Of a DNA stretch of 64,000 nt, positions 1 through 9,283 are shown piece after piece. Source of the stretch: an uncultured Glaciecola sp. Its GTDB lineage: Bacteria > Pseudomonadota > Gammaproteobacteria > Enterobacterales > Alteromonadaceae. The notes beneath the pieces are model-generated. The model saw only the letters and a program-made list of their open reading frames with translations. It was not told the origin of the DNA and did no database searches. The position numbers and the translations under genes are program-made. Positions within the stretch are counted from its first letter, which is position 1. Every line of letters begins with the position of its first letter. Location: positions 682,001-746,000 of the forward strand of contig NZ_CALJHY010000003.1 of NCBI RefSeq assembly GCF_937770335.1, given 5' to 3'.

Positions 1-1830
1 CATGATTTTACCTGATCTCGTTTTTGGTAATCCCTTAGTCCACTGGATTATATCAGGAGTAGCAATTGGACTTAACTCGGAACGAACCCATTTGCGGATT
101 TCAGCCGTGAGTTCGTCGTTTACTTCAATGCCTTCATTCGGTGTTATGTAAACATAAATGCCTTGGCCTTTTATATCATGAGGATAACCAACAACCGCAG
201 CTTCTGCCACGTGTGGATGCGCTACTAAGGCACTTTCGATTTCGGCTGTTCCTAGTCGGTGACCCGATACGTTAAGCACATCATCTACTCTTCCTGTAAT
301 CCAAAAATAATCATCTTCGTCACGACGACAACCATCGCCGGTGAAATATGCATTTGGGTAAGCACTAAAATAGGTTTCAATAAAACGCTTGTGATCGCCA
401 TATATCGTTCTTGCTTGACTAGGCCAGCTGTCTTTGATCACTAGGTTACCTTCCGCAACACCTTCTAATTCATTCCCGTCAGCATCAAATAATGCAGGCA
501 CAATACCAAACATCGGACGCGTTGCTGAACCTGGTTTTAAGTCATGTACTGTTGGCATCGGCATAATCATCATGCCACCGGTTTCAGTCTGCCACCAAGT
601 ATCAATAATCGGACACCTACTTTGTCCAATAGTACGGTAGTACCACTCCCAAGCCTCTGGGTTAATTGGCTCTCCAACAGAACCAAGTATACGTAGTGAA
701 GATAAATCACATCCTTCTACAGGTTTGTCACCATGCGCCATTAAAGCACGGATTGCTGTTGGCGCTGTATACAACGTAGTTGCTTTGTATTTTTCAACAA
801 TTTGCGCAACACGACGTACATCAGGATAAGTGGGAACACCTTCAAAAAATATTTGTGAAGCACCATTAGATAGTGGACCGTAAACAATATAACTATGACC
901 TGTAATCCAACCCACATCGGCTGAGCACCAAAAAATATCATCCTCACGATAATCAAACGCATATTTGAATGTCATGGTCGTATACAGCAAATAACCGCCA
1001 GTTGTGTGAACAACCCCTTTTGGTTGACCCGTAGAGCCCGATGTATATAAAATAAAGAGTGGATCTTCCGCATTCATGACTTCTGGCTCGCACTGAGCCG
1101 AGCAATCATCAATTAGATCATGCCACCAAACGTCGACATCATTTTTTTCTACGTCACCGCCGGTTAATTGATGTACAACGACAGCGGTAATTGAAGGGCA
1201 AGCACCATTGGATAATGCTTTGTCAACATTCGCTTTTAACGGAACGCAGCGCCCGGCTCTGCGACCTTCATCACAGGTAATGACAACTTTAGCTTGGCTA
1301 TCATTGATACGATCAGCAATCGCGTTAGGTGAAAAGCCACCAAAAATAACAGAATGAATGGCGCCAATTCGGGCGCATGCTAACATTGCATACGCAGCGT
1401 GAGGGACCATTGGCATATAGAGTGCAACGCGGTCGCCCTTTTTGACACCCAGTTTCTTTAAACCATTCGCAAGTTTACACACTTCATAATGAAGCTCTTG
1501 ATAAGATACTTTTTGGCTATCGTTGGGGTTATCACCTTCCCAAAATAAAGCCGTCTTTTTAGCGCGTGTTGCTAAATGGCGGTCAATGCAGTTATAGCTT
1601 ACATTCAACTCTCCATCTTCAAACCACTTGATTGATAGTTCTTCTGCATCGAACGTTGTATTTTTTATGATGGTGGGAGTTTTGTACCAATCAATCTGAG
1701 TCATCTGCTCAGCCCAAAAAGCGTTAGGATCATTCACTGACTGTTCGTACATTGAATTATATTGCTCTGGCGTAAGCAACGTGTCTTTTTTGTATGATTC
1801 AGGTACTGGATAAAATTTTTTGGCCGACAT
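1..1830 (-). CDS. acs: Acetyl-CoA synthetase (AMP-forming), C-terminus cut by window edge
   Basis: Activates acetate to acetyl-CoA through acetyl-AMP in the cytoplasm. The 610 visible codons run from [11 protein letters not shown], preceded by a GGAG ribosome site, to the window edge. The family is about 650 residues, so roughly 40 C-terminal residues are missing. The AMP-binding P-loop [11 protein letters not shown] starts at residue 262. The A8-A10 part [20 protein letters not shown] is present, and the visible protein ends [10 protein letters not shown]. The lysine in that last motif (residue 608) is the known catalytic lysine that is acetylated in this family (Lys609 in Salmonella). It is transcribed away from the neighbouring porin. 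A deacetylase and a GNAT-domain gene 4-7 kb away may act on it (inference). Identity is very secure. Confidence 0.97.
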   Translation of the reverse strand, partial: MSAKKFYPVPESYKKDTLLTPEQYNSMYEQSVNDPNAFWAEQMTQIDWYKTPTIIKNTTFDAEELSIKWFEDGELNVSYNCIDRHLATRAKKTALFWEGDNPNDSQKVSYQELHYEVCKLANGLKKLGVKKGDRVALYMPMVPHAAYAMLACARIGAIHSVIFGGFSPNAIADRINDSQAKVVITCDEGRRAGRCVPLKANVDKALSNGACPSITAVVVHQLTGGDVEKNDVDVWWHDLIDDCSAQCEPEVMNAEDPLFILYTSGSTGQPKGVVHTTGGYLLYTTMTFKYAFDYREDDIFWCSADVGWITGHSYIVYGPLSNGASQIFFEGVPTYPDVRRVAQIVEKYKATTLYTAPTAIRALMAHGDKPVEGCDLSSLRILGSVGEPINPEAWEWYYRTIGQSRCPIIDTWWQTETGGMMIMPMPTVHDLKPGSATRPMFGIVPALFDADGNELEGVAEGNLVIKDSWPSQARTIYGDHKRFIETYFSAYPNAYFTGDGCRRDEDDYFWITGRVDDVLNVSGHRLGTAEIESALVAHPHVAEAAVVGYPHDIKGQGIYVYITPNEGIEVNDELTAEIRKWVRSELSPIATPDIIQWTKGLPKTRSGKIM

Positions 1831-2019
1831 TATATTGTCTCCGTATTTAACGTTCTATAAAAGGTTACTCCTTGCGTAACAATATACTTATATGGGAAAA
1901 CAAAAATAATACTTTGGTATGATCCGAAAATAACAATTACACGAAGCTCATACGACTTTAGTCTGATAGACCATGCGCTAATTTGAAATTTGGATTTATT
2001 TACGTAGTATCAACCTAAA

Positions 2020-2036
2020 TTTACAATAACTTTACA
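2020..2036 (+). promoter_or_regulatory. Phased direct repeat upstream of the porin gene
   Basis: TTTACA occurs at 2020-2025 and again at 2031-2036, one helical turn apart, in the acs/porin divergent spacer. This could be a tandem activator site, but no regulator is identifiable and the spacer is AT-rich, so chance is possible. Confidence 0.25.
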
Positions 2037-2068
2037 TACTAATAACATTTGGGAAGATGAAAACGAAT

Positions 2069-3238
2069 ATGAAAAATTCAAGATTAAAGTCTGTATTAGC
2101 TGTTTCATTAGCGTTAGGAATATCCGCGGTATCAATGAATACTCAAGCAGACATGCTTGCGGGTACCGACGTAAAATTCAGTGGCTATATAAAAGTAGAT
2201 GCCATGTTTAGTAATTACTCCGATGGTTCATTGGGATCTCAAAGTATTGGCAGAGACTTTTATCTTCCTGGTTTAACTCCGGTTGGTGGCATAGAAGAAA
2301 GTACACAGTTTGATGCGCATGCTAAACAGACTCGCTTTCGTTTCTCCACAAACACTAAAACAGATGAAGGCGACAGCATTACCGGCGTAATAGAATTCGA
2401 TTTTTTAGTTACTCCCGGTGGTAACGAGCGCGTGAGTAATTCATATGTGCCTCGCCTTCGTCATGCTTTTATTAGTTATAAAGGTTGGACGGTTGGTCAA
2501 ACATGGACAACCTTCCAAGATGTAAAAACCTTACCTGAATCACTTGATTTTGTTGGTGCGACCGATGGTGTTGTGTTTGGCCGCCAGGCACTTGTCAAAT
2601 ATAAAACAGGTGCATGGGAATTTGCACTAGAGAACTCAGAAACGACTATCACACCTTTTGGTGGTGGTGCTCGAATTGTGTCCGATGACGGTGCTATTCC
2701 TGATGCTGTAGTTCGCTACACCCACACTGCCGATTGGGGGCATTTATCAATTGCCGGTCTTGTGCGTCAATTAAACTATGACAATATTACGACAACTGAT
2801 GACTCCGTATCTTCAACGGGTATCAGCATTAATTCAAAAGTAAAAGTCGGTGAAAGCGATGATATCCGCCTATCATTTACAACAGGCTCAGGTTTAGGTC
2901 GATATGTAGCATTAAATACAGTTAATGGTGCGGTAATAGATGCAAATGGTAACTTGGAAACGATTGACTCAACCGCTTACTCAGTTGCCTATCGTCATGT
3001 TTGGAACAACAAAATGCGTTCAACTTTCAGCTATTCAGCGTTATCAGTTGATAATAATGTCGCGTTAATCGGCACATCAGCAACTGAAAGTACGAATAGC
3101 ATCAGTGCTAACTTGTTATATTCACCGACCCAGAAAATTACTGTAGGTGGCGAGATAAAGCAGGCGACAAGAGAAATTGAATCGGGTGCCGACGGCGACA
3201 TGACAAGAGTTCAATTCTCAATGAAATACGCGTTCTAG
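2069..3238 (+). CDS. DcaP-like outer-membrane porin
   Basis: Predicted trimeric outer-membrane beta-barrel channel of the DcaP type, probably for small organic anions; the substrate is not visible. An ATG also exists at 2057, but GGGAAG directly abuts it. The ATG at 2069 has that GGGAAG at a normal distance and is preferred, giving 389 residues. A signal peptide ends near MNTQA-DM. The mature part begins with VKFSGYIKVDAMFSNY, the typical DcaP-like first strand, and alternating beta strands lead to a C-terminal aromatic residue (MKYAF), the outer-membrane insertion signal. It is divergent from acs, so a role in acetate or dicarboxylate entry is possible but only inferred. A clear terminator follows. 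Confidence 0.85.
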   Translation: MKNSRLKSVLAVSLALGISAVSMNTQADMLAGTDVKFSGYIKVDAMFSNYSDGSLGSQSIGRDFYLPGLTPVGGIEESTQFDAHAKQTRFRFSTNTKTDEGDSITGVIEFDFLVTPGGNERVSNSYVPRLRHAFISYKGWTVGQTWTTFQDVKTLPESLDFVGATDGVVFGRQALVKYKTGAWEFALENSETTITPFGGGARIVSDDGAIPDAVVRYTHTADWGHLSIAGLVRQLNYDNITTTDDSVSSTGISINSKVKVGESDDIRLSFTTGSGLGRYVALNTVNGAVIDANGNLETIDSTAYSVAYRHVWNNKMRSTFSYSALSVDNNVALIGTSATESTNSISANLLYSPTQKITVGGEIKQATREIESGADGDMTRVQFSMKYAF

Positions 3239-3302
3239 CGTCTAATTTTAATTGAAGAATTCACTTTTGGCTGTCTATGCAGAAGTGCTGAAATAAAAAC
3301 CG

Positions 3303-3336
3303 AAAAGCCTATGCCTTAAACGCATAGGCTTTTTAT
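3303..3336 (+). terminator. Rho-independent terminator after the porin gene
   Basis: Perfect stem AAGCCTATGC / GCATAGGCTT with a 7-nt loop and a following T-rich tract, 65 bp after the porin stop codon. Confidence 0.9.
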
Positions 3337-3356
3337 TTATCTGTACAAAAATAAAT

Positions 3357-3671
3357 TTATAAAACAATAAACACCGCGCCTAATGGCATTAAAAAGAACA
3401 CGCCAACAATATATGCAAGTCCATATACTTTTCGGTCCGCTACTTTCAGTGACAATTGATAAGATAGATTAGGTGGCTATTCGCGTAATAAAGCAATGCC
3501 ATAAATAACTACTACGGCTGAAACATTGTAGGCTAAATGCACAAAAGCTATCTGTAATGCAAGCTGAGCATTAGGCCCTACTATTGCCAAAGCGGCTATT
3601 AATGCAGTGTTGCAAGCGCCAATATTTGATCCCAGAGCAAATGGGTAATATAATTGGCAGTACAAAAACAT
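3357..3671 (-). pseudogene. Decayed Na+/phosphate cotransporter (C-terminal remnant)
   Basis: On the minus strand an open segment (MFLYCQLYYPFALGSNIGAC...) carries the GSNIGACNTALIAALA motif of the second QSS-like repeat of Na+/Pi cotransporters (NptA/PF02690 family), then a HLAYNVSAVVVIYGI helix. It stops at a TAG after LLRE (stop at 3477-3479). The same frame continues without a break as PPNLSYQLSLKVADRKVYGL and a last membrane segment to a TAA at 3357-3359. It is therefore one reading frame with an in-frame nonsense codon, and all of the N-terminal two thirds of the transporter is missing. About 104 codons of a protein that is normally about 380 residues survive. A functional product is unlikely. 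Confidence 0.75.
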
Positions 3672-3755
3672 ACCTTTAGATCAAATTCTATGCATAACCA
3701 AGATTAACGATTATAGTAACGTAAGTATAATAATTAAGCGTTTACGAGTATCTCA

Positions 3756-4901
3756 GTGCCCTTAGATATCATTATTAACTCAATTGCGATTACAGGGCTT
3801 ATCCTTGTACTGTACTTATATCGTATGAGTAAAAAGTCGACTATCGCGACAAAAAAAACCAATTTGAGAAGTACCTCAAAAGATAGCTATTTTACCGGAA
3901 TTGGTGATGCTGCTGATGAACCCACTTTAATACTTCGAAATCCAAAAGATATACCTGACCCGTCTGAAGATTTTATTAATTTTGTGTTACTTGAGGATAT
4001 TGTCGATGAAAAGCAACGCAAGCTTTTCGATTCAGTAACTAATTTAAAAAAGCCACATCCTTTGTTGACGTTGCTCACACGCAATATTACTGACCCTAAA
4101 GAGTTGTTAAGTATTATTAAAAATGATCCTGAACTAGTCGTAAATGTGATTAAAGTCGCTAATTCATCTTTGTTTGCTCTGCGAAAATCCATTACCACAA
4201 TTAACCATGCCATTGTCTATTTAGGCGTGCTTCAAGCAAAAAACATTGCAATGCAATTTGCACTCGAACGCAGCAGCGAGTTTGTGAATAATGAGCAAAA
4301 GCAAGCGTATCAAAAAATTTGGAAAGCGAGTTTTTTGGCTAGTTCAATAGGATTATTAATAGCTAAGGATATGAAGCTGGACAATTCAGCCGAGCTGTCG
4401 ACGCGATGCTTATTAGACTATTTAGGCGACCTTTCATTGCTGAATACAAAACCGAAAATTGCAAAATATTATTTGAATCGCTCTACACACTTTAATCGTG
4501 TTAAAAGCATTCAAAAAGAGTTAGGAACTAACACCGCGATAATGGGTAAAGCCTTCGCAGAAAATGCTCAACTACCCGACGAAATTATCGAAAGTATTGG
4601 GGCAAGTATGCTTCCAATGGTCAATAAGTTAAGTGAGTCCACTTTGTCTAGTGAACAGCAAACCGTTGTTATTTTTAGCTATTACGTGAGTCGTATTACT
4701 GATCTGATTATATTCGAACGCCGAATAGACAATATTAATTTAGAAGAAATTAGTTTTGCTGAAACCATCTCTGACAGTTTCTTTTACTCACAAGCTCAGA
4801 TAGAACAGTACGGTTTAAGCAAAATGAACATTACGTTAAGAAAGTCACGATTCAGGCAGGAGGTAGGCTCACTCATCGAGAAATTAGGGTTCGATTCTTA
4901 A
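3756..4901 (+). CDS. Membrane-anchored HDOD-domain protein
   Basis: Putative signalling protein of 381 residues starting at GTG, with only a weak ribosome site. Residues 4-22 form one membrane segment and residues 23-90 a polar linker. From about residue 95 there is an HDOD domain (LLTLLTRNITDPKELLSIIK, then NDPELVVNVIKVANSSLF and AIVYLGVLQAKNIAMQFALE), an HD-related fold that lacks the metal-binding HD pair. HDOD proteins often link to cyclic-di-GMP or motility control, but no partner domain (GGDEF/EAL) is present and the neighbours give no hint. A second HDOD gene lies at 33980-34813. Domain assignment is secure; role unknown. Confidence 0.8.
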   Translation: MPLDIIINSIAITGLILVLYLYRMSKKSTIATKKTNLRSTSKDSYFTGIGDAADEPTLILRNPKDIPDPSEDFINFVLLEDIVDEKQRKLFDSVTNLKKPHPLLTLLTRNITDPKELLSIIKNDPELVVNVIKVANSSLFALRKSITTINHAIVYLGVLQAKNIAMQFALERSSEFVNNEQKQAYQKIWKASFLASSIGLLIAKDMKLDNSAELSTRCLLDYLGDLSLLNTKPKIAKYYLNRSTHFNRVKSIQKELGTNTAIMGKAFAENAQLPDEIIESIGASMLPMVNKLSESTLSSEQQTVVIFSYYVSRITDLIIFERRIDNINLEEISFAETISDSFFYSQAQIEQYGLSKMNITLRKSRFRQEVGSLIEKLGFDS

Positions 4902-4963
4902 ATAAATCTCCCCCTAATAAAGTCAAAAATAGCCTCACTTTAACAAATTAGTAGCTAACGACC

Positions 4964-6016
4964 TTAGAATGGTGATGTAAATTGTTTCAATACAGCTTCA
5001 ATATCAGCTAAACATGCATCCGATAGTGATAAATCAAAAGCATCTATATTCTCTTTCAATTGCGCCATATTTGTCGCTCCGATAATGGTGGACGTTACAC
5101 CGTCGACTTGGTCACACCAAGCCAGAGCCATCTTGCTTGGTGTCATACCATGCTTTTTGGCTAAATCACAATAAGCAATAACAGCTTTATCTGAATAGGT
5201 CGTGTCACGGAATAAACCTTGGCGTTGAAGCAGGGTCCAGCGGCTACCTTGGGGTCTTGCACCACCCATATATTTGCCCGACAACATACCACTCGATAAC
5301 GGAGACCAAGGTAAATAGGCAATTTTTTCAAAGACACAAGACTCAATGAGATACGGCCAATCTTTAATATGCAGTAGGTTAAATTCATTTTGAATTGAAA
5401 CGGGTTTAGCCACGCCTAACTCATCACAAAGGTTTAAATAAGTATGAATACCCCATGTCGTATCGTCTGATAGTCCCCAATGTCTTATTTTTCCACTTTC
5501 GAGGGCTTTACCTAATCCTAAAACAATATCTCGCATCCGCTTCTTTTCAGCTTTTACATTTTGCTGAGTAGCCATAACATGATTAGGCCAATGCTTTCCA
5601 AAGTGAGGGGATATTCTATTTGGCCAATGCAATTGATATACATCTATGTAATCAGTTTGCAGTCGCGCCAAGGAGTCATCGATTGCCTGTCCAATAGCTG
5701 CGCCACTAATTACAGAATTACTGCGAATGTAAGGAAGACCAGGACCTGCTATTTTTGTCGCAATAATTAATTTTTCACGCTGTTCAGGATTACGTGATAA
5801 CCAGTTTCCTATGCAACGTTCGGTATCACCATAGGTTTCTTCTGAGGGAGGTACTGGATACATTTCTGCGGTGTCAATGAAATTAATACCATGTGCTATT
5901 GCATATTCGATTTGCTCATCTGCGTCAGCCTGTGTGTTTTGTATACCCCATGTCATACTTCCTAAGCACACACGAGACACAGACAAACCTGAACTTCCAA
6001 GGGGGGAATATTTCAT
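4964..6016 (-). CDS. Tas-like NADP(H)-dependent aldo/keto reductase
   Basis: Cytosolic oxidoreductase of 350 residues, close in length to E. coli Tas (346). The start at 6016 has AAGGA upstream; an ATG at 6058 adds 14 residues without a ribosome site. The TIM-barrel aldo/keto reductase signature is complete: Asp48 and Tyr53 in NFIDTAEMYPVP, Lys88 in IIATKIAG and His130 in YQLHWP, the catalytic tetrad. The Tas-like MYPVPPSEETYGDTE stretch and the C-terminal STIIGATNMAQLKENI NADP-binding segment are present. It is convergent with the HDOD gene and stands alone. The natural substrate is unknown. Confidence 0.88.
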   Translation of the reverse strand: MKYSPLGSSGLSVSRVCLGSMTWGIQNTQADADEQIEYAIAHGINFIDTAEMYPVPPSEETYGDTERCIGNWLSRNPEQREKLIIATKIAGPGLPYIRSNSVISGAAIGQAIDDSLARLQTDYIDVYQLHWPNRISPHFGKHWPNHVMATQQNVKAEKKRMRDIVLGLGKALESGKIRHWGLSDDTTWGIHTYLNLCDELGVAKPVSIQNEFNLLHIKDWPYLIESCVFEKIAYLPWSPLSSGMLSGKYMGGARPQGSRWTLLQRQGLFRDTTYSDKAVIAYCDLAKKHGMTPSKMALAWCDQVDGVTSTIIGATNMAQLKENIDAFDLSLSDACLADIEAVLKQFTSPF

Positions 6017-6327
6017 TACTATTTTTTTCCTTTTAAACCTGAACTCAACGAGAAGCATTTACTTAGCCATGAGTCGAAGACATTAACTTTAAACAGTTTG
6101 CCGAAAACCGTTTATACATTATTAGATATAAACTGCTTTAGCGAACGTCTATATCGACTTTTGCGCGTTCAAATTTGAAGCTACAATATTCGTTAGTACA
6201 TACTATACATCGTTTTTTTTAATTCGATTGCTTCTTTGTGCTGTCTTTTTTTGCATAGCTATATGTACAAGCTGAACAAAAAATAGCAGCGCTACCGTGT
6301 ACGCTAAACAATCAGTACTGATGAACC

Positions 6328-7245
6328 TTAGATCATTAAAGCTTTGATATGTGAAACAACACTTCGTGCCAGCGCGCTGAGTGCGTATCCGCCTTCGAGC
6401 ATAGACACAATTTTCCCGCCACAATGCTTATCAGCAATTTGTTTGATTTGTAATGTTAACCATTCATAATCGGCTTCCACTAGACGCAAATGTCCAAGTG
6501 CGTCCTCGGCATGTCCGTCAAAACCGGCAGAAATAAAAATCATCTCTGGCGCAAAACTATCTAGTTTCTCAAACCAAGGCTTGACCATTTCGCGATACTC
6601 AGGACCTTTTGTTCCTGCTGGGATCGGAATATTCAGAATATGTTGATTGCTTGGTTTGTCTCCACTGAAAGGATAAAAAGGATGCTGAAACGACGAGCAA
6701 AATAATACTCGGGGGTCATCTTTAAAAATGTCCTCCGTTCCGTTTCCATGATGCACATCAAAATCAATAATGGCGACCTTCTTCAAGCCATAGTGATCGA
6801 GCGCATGCAACGCTGCAACAGCAATATTATTGAAGATGCAAAACCCGCCAGACTTTGCGTATTCAGCATGATGACCCGGGGGGCGAACGGCACAAAATGC
6901 TTTATTCGAATCGCCACTCATAAGTAGGTCTACAGCATGAACTCCAGCACCTGCAGCATGCATTGCTGCGGCCAATGAGTGCGGCATCATCAACGTATCG
7001 TCATCTAACCATTTATGGCCTTCTTTTGGGGCTTCTTTAATTATCTTATCAACAAATTGATTATCATGAGCTCTATATAACTGCGCCAATTCGGCTGGCG
7101 GAGTATCGGCAAAGTTAATCGCAAATTCGACACCTGAGGAGATGATTTGATCGTTGATGCTGTGCAACCTTGCAGGTTGTTCTGGATGCTCAGGGTCCAT
7201 GTCGTGTAACAAACACTTAGGGCTGCTTATAAATGTAATCGGCAT
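6328..7245 (-). CDS. AcuC-like class II histone-deacetylase-family protein
   Basis: Zinc-dependent deacetylase of 305 residues. Seen: the RPPGHHAE active-site histidines (125-126), the zinc ligands Asp163 and His165 in DFDVHHGNGT, Asp243 in SAGFDGHAEDALG, and the transition-state tyrosine in LEGGYAL (Tyr287). The family includes AcuC, acetoin-utilisation deacetylases and acetylpolyamine amidohydrolases. The start codon abuts the stop of the upstream CoA-transferase-GNAT gene (TAAATG), so the two are translationally coupled. The partner's acetyltransferase domain makes a lysine-acetylation cycle likely, with Acs as one candidate target (inference). Catalytic residues are intact, so it should be active. 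Confidence 0.9.
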   Translation of the reverse strand: MPITFISSPKCLLHDMDPEHPEQPARLHSINDQIISSGVEFAINFADTPPAELAQLYRAHDNQFVDKIIKEAPKEGHKWLDDDTLMMPHSLAAAMHAAGAGVHAVDLLMSGDSNKAFCAVRPPGHHAEYAKSGGFCIFNNIAVAALHALDHYGLKKVAIIDFDVHHGNGTEDIFKDDPRVLFCSSFQHPFYPFSGDKPSNQHILNIPIPAGTKGPEYREMVKPWFEKLDSFAPEMIFISAGFDGHAEDALGHLRLVEADYEWLTLQIKQIADKHCGGKIVSMLEGGYALSALARSVVSHIKALMI

Positions 7246-9090
7246 TTAACTCTCCTGTAAAAACAATACCAGTTCAACTTCTGCAGGATCTGGATTGAAT
7301 ACGCGTTTGAACTTAAATTGCTCAAACACAGTTATCATTGGCTTATTTTGACTGCGCACATAAGCAACCATTTTAGACACACCTCTTTGCTGAGCAATGC
7401 TAATCATATGCTTCATTAATAGCGATGCCATGCCCTTGCCTTGCTGATTTTCGCGCGTAACGAAAGCCACTTCACAGGTATTATCCGAGTTTAAATAATA
7501 GCGACCTACTGCTTCAATCTTAACGCTAGAACCTTGCTGATTAACGATTGTAAGCGCAATATCTTTAGTTTGATCAACGCTGACTAAATCACAAGAGTTC
7601 TGTCGGCTCATCCCCTGTGGTAAGTAGTTGTAGCGCAAGCGTAAAGTTTCTTTTGTGTGTGAATAGAAAAACTCTTGGAGGCGCCGCTCATCCGCGGGAT
7701 TAAGTGGTCTGAGATAAAACACATCTTCCTGTATCTGTATTTCTTGCAGTTGCATTTCACCTAACTCCGGAATATCGGTGGGGTACTTGGTTTGATAGTC
7801 AGGTACCCAATAATGTTGTCTTACCGCTGCAAGTAATTCTTGTCTAAATTTAGGATGCGCTATCCTAATTAATTCTAATGCACGCTCGCGAATACTTTTG
7901 CCTTTTAAGCTAGCAACACCGAATTCAGTGACAATGTAATGCACATTACCACGCGATGTTACAACGCCTGCGCCCTCTTTAATATTCGCGACAATTCGAG
8001 AAACTGTCCCGTTTTTTGCGGTAGAAGGTAATGCAATAATGGGCTTTCCCCCTTTACTGAGTGTTGCCCCCGTTACAAAGTCAACTTGACCACCAATACC
8101 ACTGTAAAAATCGTGTCCAATTGAGTCAGCTACAACTTGCCCGGTTAAATCGACTTCCAGCGCACTATTAATAGATACAAGTTTGTCATTTTTCGCGATA
8201 TTTGTCGGTTTATTTACATAACTTGATGGATAGAATTCAACGTGCGGATTGTTGTGTACAAAATCATAAAGACGTTTTGTTCCCATGCAAAAACTAACGA
8301 CTGATTTACCAGGATGAAACGTTTTAGCTCGATTATTAATAACACCAGTTTGGATGAGCTCAATAACACCGTCACTGATCATTTCACTGTGGATCCCAAG
8401 ATTTTTATGTTTGCTTAAATAACGCAGGGTAGCATCTGGTATTTTACCAATACCTAGTTGCAGTGTTGCACCATCCTCCACCAGCATGGCAACGTACTGA
8501 CCAATGCGTTCATAAATTTCATTTTTATCTGCTGGCTTTACTTCTGGTAGTTTTTGTTCATGTTCAATAAAAGCGGTAAATTCCGAAATGTGAATAAAGG
8601 AATGTCCTGCTGTTCTTGGCATGTGCGAGTTTATTTGAGCTACTATCTTTTTTGCAGAGCGCGCTGCCGACATCACTACATCTACAGAAACACCTAATGA
8701 ACAATAACCAAGTTCATCTGGCGGACTAACCATAATTAGCGCGGCATCTAATGGCAGAATATCATCAGCAAACAAACTAGAAACTTCTGATAAAAAACAA
8801 GGAGTGTAATCGGCTCGTCCCTCATCTACGGCTTGACGGATAACGTTACCGTGAATAAAAAAGGTATTCACTTTGAACTGACGTTGGTGCTTAGGCAGGG
8901 CCCAGCGCTCATCCGATAACGTACCTATATGGGTAACTTCAATATCTTTAATATCTTTGCCATTCTCGATCAAACTATCAACAAGGGCATTAGGAATACC
9001 GGCATTTGAACCGAGAAAAATGCGATCGCCGGACTTGATAATGGCAGACCAATCTATTTGATTATGAGTGTGAGGAACTAAAGATTGCAT
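7246..9090 (-). CDS. Acetyl-CoA hydrolase/transferase fused to a GNAT acetyltransferase
   Basis: Bifunctional protein of 614 residues. Residues 1-440 are an acetyl-CoA hydrolase/CoA-transferase of the 4-hydroxybutyrate/acetate CoA-transferase type. They include SINSALEVDLTGQV (the Glu at about 312 is the likely covalent CoA-thioester residue), GIGGQVDFVTGA (331-342) and the TEFGVASLKGKSIRERA C-terminal motif. Residues 455-612 are a GNAT domain with the acetyl-CoA loop ENQQGKGMAS (547-556). This fusion is a recognised proteobacterial architecture; the GNAT substrate is not established. It forms a two-gene unit with the downstream deacetylase. Predicted cytosolic. The combination of acetyl-CoA-handling and acyl-transfer modules suggests control of acetate/acetyl-CoA metabolism (inference). 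Confidence 0.9.
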   Translation of the reverse strand: MQSLVPHTHNQIDWSAIIKSGDRIFLGSNAGIPNALVDSLIENGKDIKDIEVTHIGTLSDERWALPKHQRQFKVNTFFIHGNVIRQAVDEGRADYTPCFLSEVSSLFADDILPLDAALIMVSPPDELGYCSLGVSVDVVMSAARSAKKIVAQINSHMPRTAGHSFIHISEFTAFIEHEQKLPEVKPADKNEIYERIGQYVAMLVEDGATLQLGIGKIPDATLRYLSKHKNLGIHSEMISDGVIELIQTGVINNRAKTFHPGKSVVSFCMGTKRLYDFVHNNPHVEFYPSSYVNKPTNIAKNDKLVSINSALEVDLTGQVVADSIGHDFYSGIGGQVDFVTGATLSKGGKPIIALPSTAKNGTVSRIVANIKEGAGVVTSRGNVHYIVTEFGVASLKGKSIRERALELIRIAHPKFRQELLAAVRQHYWVPDYQTKYPTDIPELGEMQLQEIQIQEDVFYLRPLNPADERRLQEFFYSHTKETLRLRYNYLPQGMSRQNSCDLVSVDQTKDIALTIVNQQGSSVKIEAVGRYYLNSDNTCEVAFVTRENQQGKGMASLLMKHMISIAQQRGVSKMVAYVRSQNKPMITVFEQFKFKRVFNPDPAEVELVLFLQES

Positions 9091-9283
9091 GACTAATTTC
9101 CAGATAAAAGGGGGAAAGTAAAATTTCCTCTATATTGATAAGTTGAATATCGCGACGTATTGATCTGAACCCACCTTATGCGTAAAAAGTTTACAATCCG
9201 ATATCTATTTATCTATATTTGCTCTATTCACCGTGATTCAAAAAATCCATATTGTATATACAAATTAATACGTTGTTAAATGC

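Noticed and set aside
3756-4901. HDOD protein as a true HD phosphohydrolase
   Set aside because: The metal-binding His-Asp pairs of HD-GYP/HD enzymes are absent, so it is called HDOD only.
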